Below are positions 5,022 through 5,820 of a stretch of 5,820 nucleotides of DNA, piece by piece. Under the pieces are notes generated by a model. It was given only the letters and a program-made list of their open reading frames with translations, had not been told where the DNA came from and ran no database searches. Position numbers and translations under genes: made by a program. The DNA is taken from the NCBI GenBank assembly GCA_041477815.1, contig JBGOUV010000418.1:1-5820 (forward strand), read 5' to 3'. The number at the start of each line of letters is the position of its first letter. The first letter of the stretch is position 1. This DNA is from JBGOUV01 sp041477815. Lineage in GTDB: Bacteria > Acidobacteriota > Terriglobia > Bryobacterales > JACQDG01.

Positions 5022-5411
5022 ATGGCACCGAACCAGGCGGGGCGCAGTCCCAGGATCCGGTGGGCCGTGATGATCGGACTCGCCGCGACGGCCGTAACGG
5101 CCCGGGTCGAGTTTCCCGCGCGGGAGCCCAACCAGCCCAACCCCACCGAGTGGATACAGTCCTGGCTGGGCATGAAGCTGGAAGACCGACGCCTCCAGGT
5201 GGTGGTGCGGGAAGTCAAGCCCAACGGTCCGGCGGCCAAGGCGGGGGTTCAGACAGGCGACATCGTGGTGTTCGTGGAAGACCAACTCGTCAGCCGCACC
5301 CAGGACGTGGTCAACATCCTGAAACACGCGGCGTCCACCTGCCCGGTCTCGTTCGACCTGCTTCGAGCGGGCCGTCCGGTGATGGCCACTGTTAAGCCGG
5401 CCGCGCCGTAG
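5022..5411 (+). CDS. Small membrane-anchored or secreted PDZ-domain protein
   Basis: A 129-residue protein with a positively charged N-terminus (RSPRIR, 8-13), one hydrophobic segment at about 14-29 that acts as a signal or anchor, a short Pro/Asn linker (32-42) and one PDZ domain (about 45-125). The PDZ shows the ligand-loop-like WLGMKL (48-53), the VKPNGPAAKAGVQTGDIVVFVE core (65-86) typical of bacterial HtrA/RseP/GspC-type PDZ domains, and closing strands near FDLLRAGRPVMATV (111-124). No protease domain is present, so it is a binding module, not an enzyme. It should face the periplasm and bind peptide C-termini or an exported partner. It follows pilC on the same strand. The arrangement of one membrane segment plus PDZ is reminiscent of GspC, but the protein is much shorter than GspC and I do not assign that name. 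The start is firm because of the strong ribosome binding site. Confidence 0.85.
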   Translation: MAPNQAGRSPRIRWAVMIGLAATAVTARVEFPAREPNQPNPTEWIQSWLGMKLEDRRLQVVVREVKPNGPAAKAGVQTGDIVVFVEDQLVSRTQDVVNILKHAASTCPVSFDLLRAGRPVMATVKPAAP

Positions 5412-5434
5412 GCCCGAACCGCGACCGTGAACCT

Positions 5435-5452
5435 GTCCGCAAATTTGCGGAC
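5435..5452. repeat. 18-bp perfect palindrome after the PDZ gene
   Basis: GTCCGCAAATTTGCGGAC is a perfect 18-bp palindrome beginning 24 nt after the PDZ stop codon. As RNA it forms a 7-bp stem with an AATT loop, but no T run follows directly on either strand, so it is a poor classical terminator. The length and A/T centre flanked by G/C arms suit an operator for a dimeric regulator. A hairpin that protects the 3' end of the upstream mRNA is the alternative. Confidence 0.55.
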
Positions 5453-5569
5453 CCTGGGGAGATGAAGGTTGGCTTTGGTTTTTCAATTCCACGTTGATTT
5501 TGGTGGTGATGACCTGAGCTCTGGGCAACGGATAGACACACTTCGACCTGGGAGTAGGTAGTCGAGGTC

Positions 5570-5615
5570 AAAAAACTGATGCGGCGATCTGAGGAGGTGT
5601 CCCCTCAGATCGCCG
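5570..5615 (-). terminator. Possible rho-independent terminator on the minus strand
   Basis: A perfect 13-bp stem, CGGCGATCTGAGG (5582-5594) with CCTCAGATCGCCG (5603-5615), has an 8-nt loop. On the minus strand it is followed by 6 nt and then T6 (5575-5570). The gap between stem and T run is longer than standard, so efficiency is uncertain. On the plus strand no T run follows. It would end a minus-strand transcript entering from the right. Confidence 0.4.
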
Positions 5616-5722
5616 GGTGCGCTGGACCTGCTGAGTCCGACGGCCGGGAGAAACGAATCGCAGCCAGGTACCCACTGGGCCTAGCCTTTGCCGCCGGGGC
5701 TCTCCCCGCAAACGTCCTGCGA

Positions 5723-5738
5723 CATCCGTCGACGGATG
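5723..5738. repeat. 16-bp perfect palindrome
   Basis: CATCCGTCGACGGATG is perfectly palindromic with TCGA at the centre. It sits among other hairpins of the right-hand non-coding region, so it may be a stem of a structured RNA or a binding site for a dimeric protein. Confidence 0.4.
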
Positions 5739-5739
5739 C

Positions 5740-5811
5740 CCTCCGCCCTCTCCTCACCTCCCCTGGGGGAGGCACGAAGAGCGGAGGAGCGCCCGGGGAA
5801 GCCCCGAGCGC
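5740..5811. repeat. Two adjacent strong hairpins at the right edge
   Basis: The first is an outer stem CCTCCGC (5740-5746) with GCGGAGG (5781-5787), enclosing an inner 7-bp stem at 5757-5763 and 5766-5772. The second is GCGCCCGGGG (5789-5798) with CCCCGAGCGC (5802-5811), ten pairs with one mismatch and a 3-nt loop. The two are separated by one base, as in a compact folded RNA. Strand and function are not determined. Confidence 0.4.
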
Positions 5812-5820
5812 CAAAACACC

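Larger units (their letters stand above)
5412..5820. other. Non-coding 409-base region rich in hairpins
   Basis: No convincing gene is seen on either strand. The first part (5460-5520) is markedly more T-rich than the rest of the window. The second part (5580-5815) is very G+C-rich and folds into successive hairpins: 5582-5615, 5624-5638, 5687-5712, 5723-5738, 5740-5787 (with an inner stem 5757-5772) and 5789-5811. I compared it by eye with RNase P, tmRNA, SRP RNA, 6S, and cobalamin, glycine, TPP and c-di-GMP riboswitch cores and found no convincing match. It may be the leader of a gene beyond the right edge, a structured RNA on the minus strand, or terminator/intergenic repeat material. Confidence 0.6.

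Noticed and set aside
5462..5497. An 11-codon open frame (MKVGFGFSIPR) after a GGGGAG
   Set aside because: It resembles a leader peptide by position, but it is very short, the purine stretch touches the ATG, and there is no run of regulatory codons or attenuator behind it.
3741..5528. A 595-codon open frame on the minus strand
   Set aside because: It lies exactly antisense to pilC and the PDZ gene, both of which have clear family signatures. Its translation is rich in His, Gln, Gly and Arg with no domain, as expected of a shadow frame opposite strongly G/C-ending codons.
5576..5660. Possible hammerhead ribozyme core (CTGATG and later GAAAC)
   Set aside because: The core after CTGATG lacks the required GA, and the GAAA is not placed at the end of the adjoining stem, so the three-way junction cannot form.
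5661..5680. Possible cobalamin riboswitch 3' box (AGCCAGGTACC)
   Set aside because: It is one base short of the usual AGnCAGGAnACC pattern, and the other cobalamin boxes are missing upstream.
5605..5814. A 69-codon open frame on the minus strand
   Set aside because: The product is Pro/Ala/Arg-rich without a motif or ribosome binding site, and it lies in the hairpin-rich region. A structured RNA or non-coding sequence explains it better.

Overview
The window is a chromosomal stretch from a G+C-rich, diderm bacterium. Complex I genes, a LolA lipoprotein carrier and a type IV pilus/type II secretion platform protein indicate a respiring Gram-negative-type cell. The protein style, especially the PilC N-terminus, resembles Acidobacteriota (Solibacter/Bryobacter-like). 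That assignment is an inference without a database search. Codon use is strongly G/C at third positions in nuoACD, lolA and pilC, and visibly looser in the MNT/HEPN pair.

Left part (1-1461, minus strand): the start of a complex I (NADH:quinone oxidoreductase) operon, read right to left as nuoA, nuoC, nuoD. The nuoD gene runs off the left edge. The genes are packed tightly: a 3-nt gap separates A and C, and C and D share one base. No nuoB lies between nuoA and nuoC. A good sigma70-type promoter (1489-1518, minus) precedes nuoA.

Middle part (1512-3089, plus strand): a stand-alone ThiS sulfur-carrier gene is followed by a MerR-family regulator with its own strong promoter (1766-1794) and an inverted repeat just upstream (1737-1758). 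The stop codon of merR is one base before the GTG start of a minimal nucleotidyltransferase (MNT antitoxin), which in turn overlaps the TTG start of a HEPN/HepT-like protein. This reads as one transcription unit: a DNA-binding regulator plus a HEPN/MNT toxin-antitoxin pair. In the HEPN protein the usual RX4HXY catalytic/modification motif reads RX4SXY, so the catalytic His is replaced while the Tyr that MntA modifies in studied systems is kept. This is the most interesting part of the window.

Right part (3114-5411, plus strand): lolA (periplasmic lipoprotein carrier), pilC/gspF (inner-membrane platform protein of a type IV pilus or type II secretion-like machine), and a small membrane-anchored PDZ protein with a very strong ribosome binding site. 

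The final 409 bases (5412-5820) hold no convincing gene. They contain an 18-bp perfect palindrome and a dense series of hairpins, including a 13-bp perfect stem followed on the minus strand by a T6 run. These may represent an uncharacterised structured RNA, a terminator region or operators.
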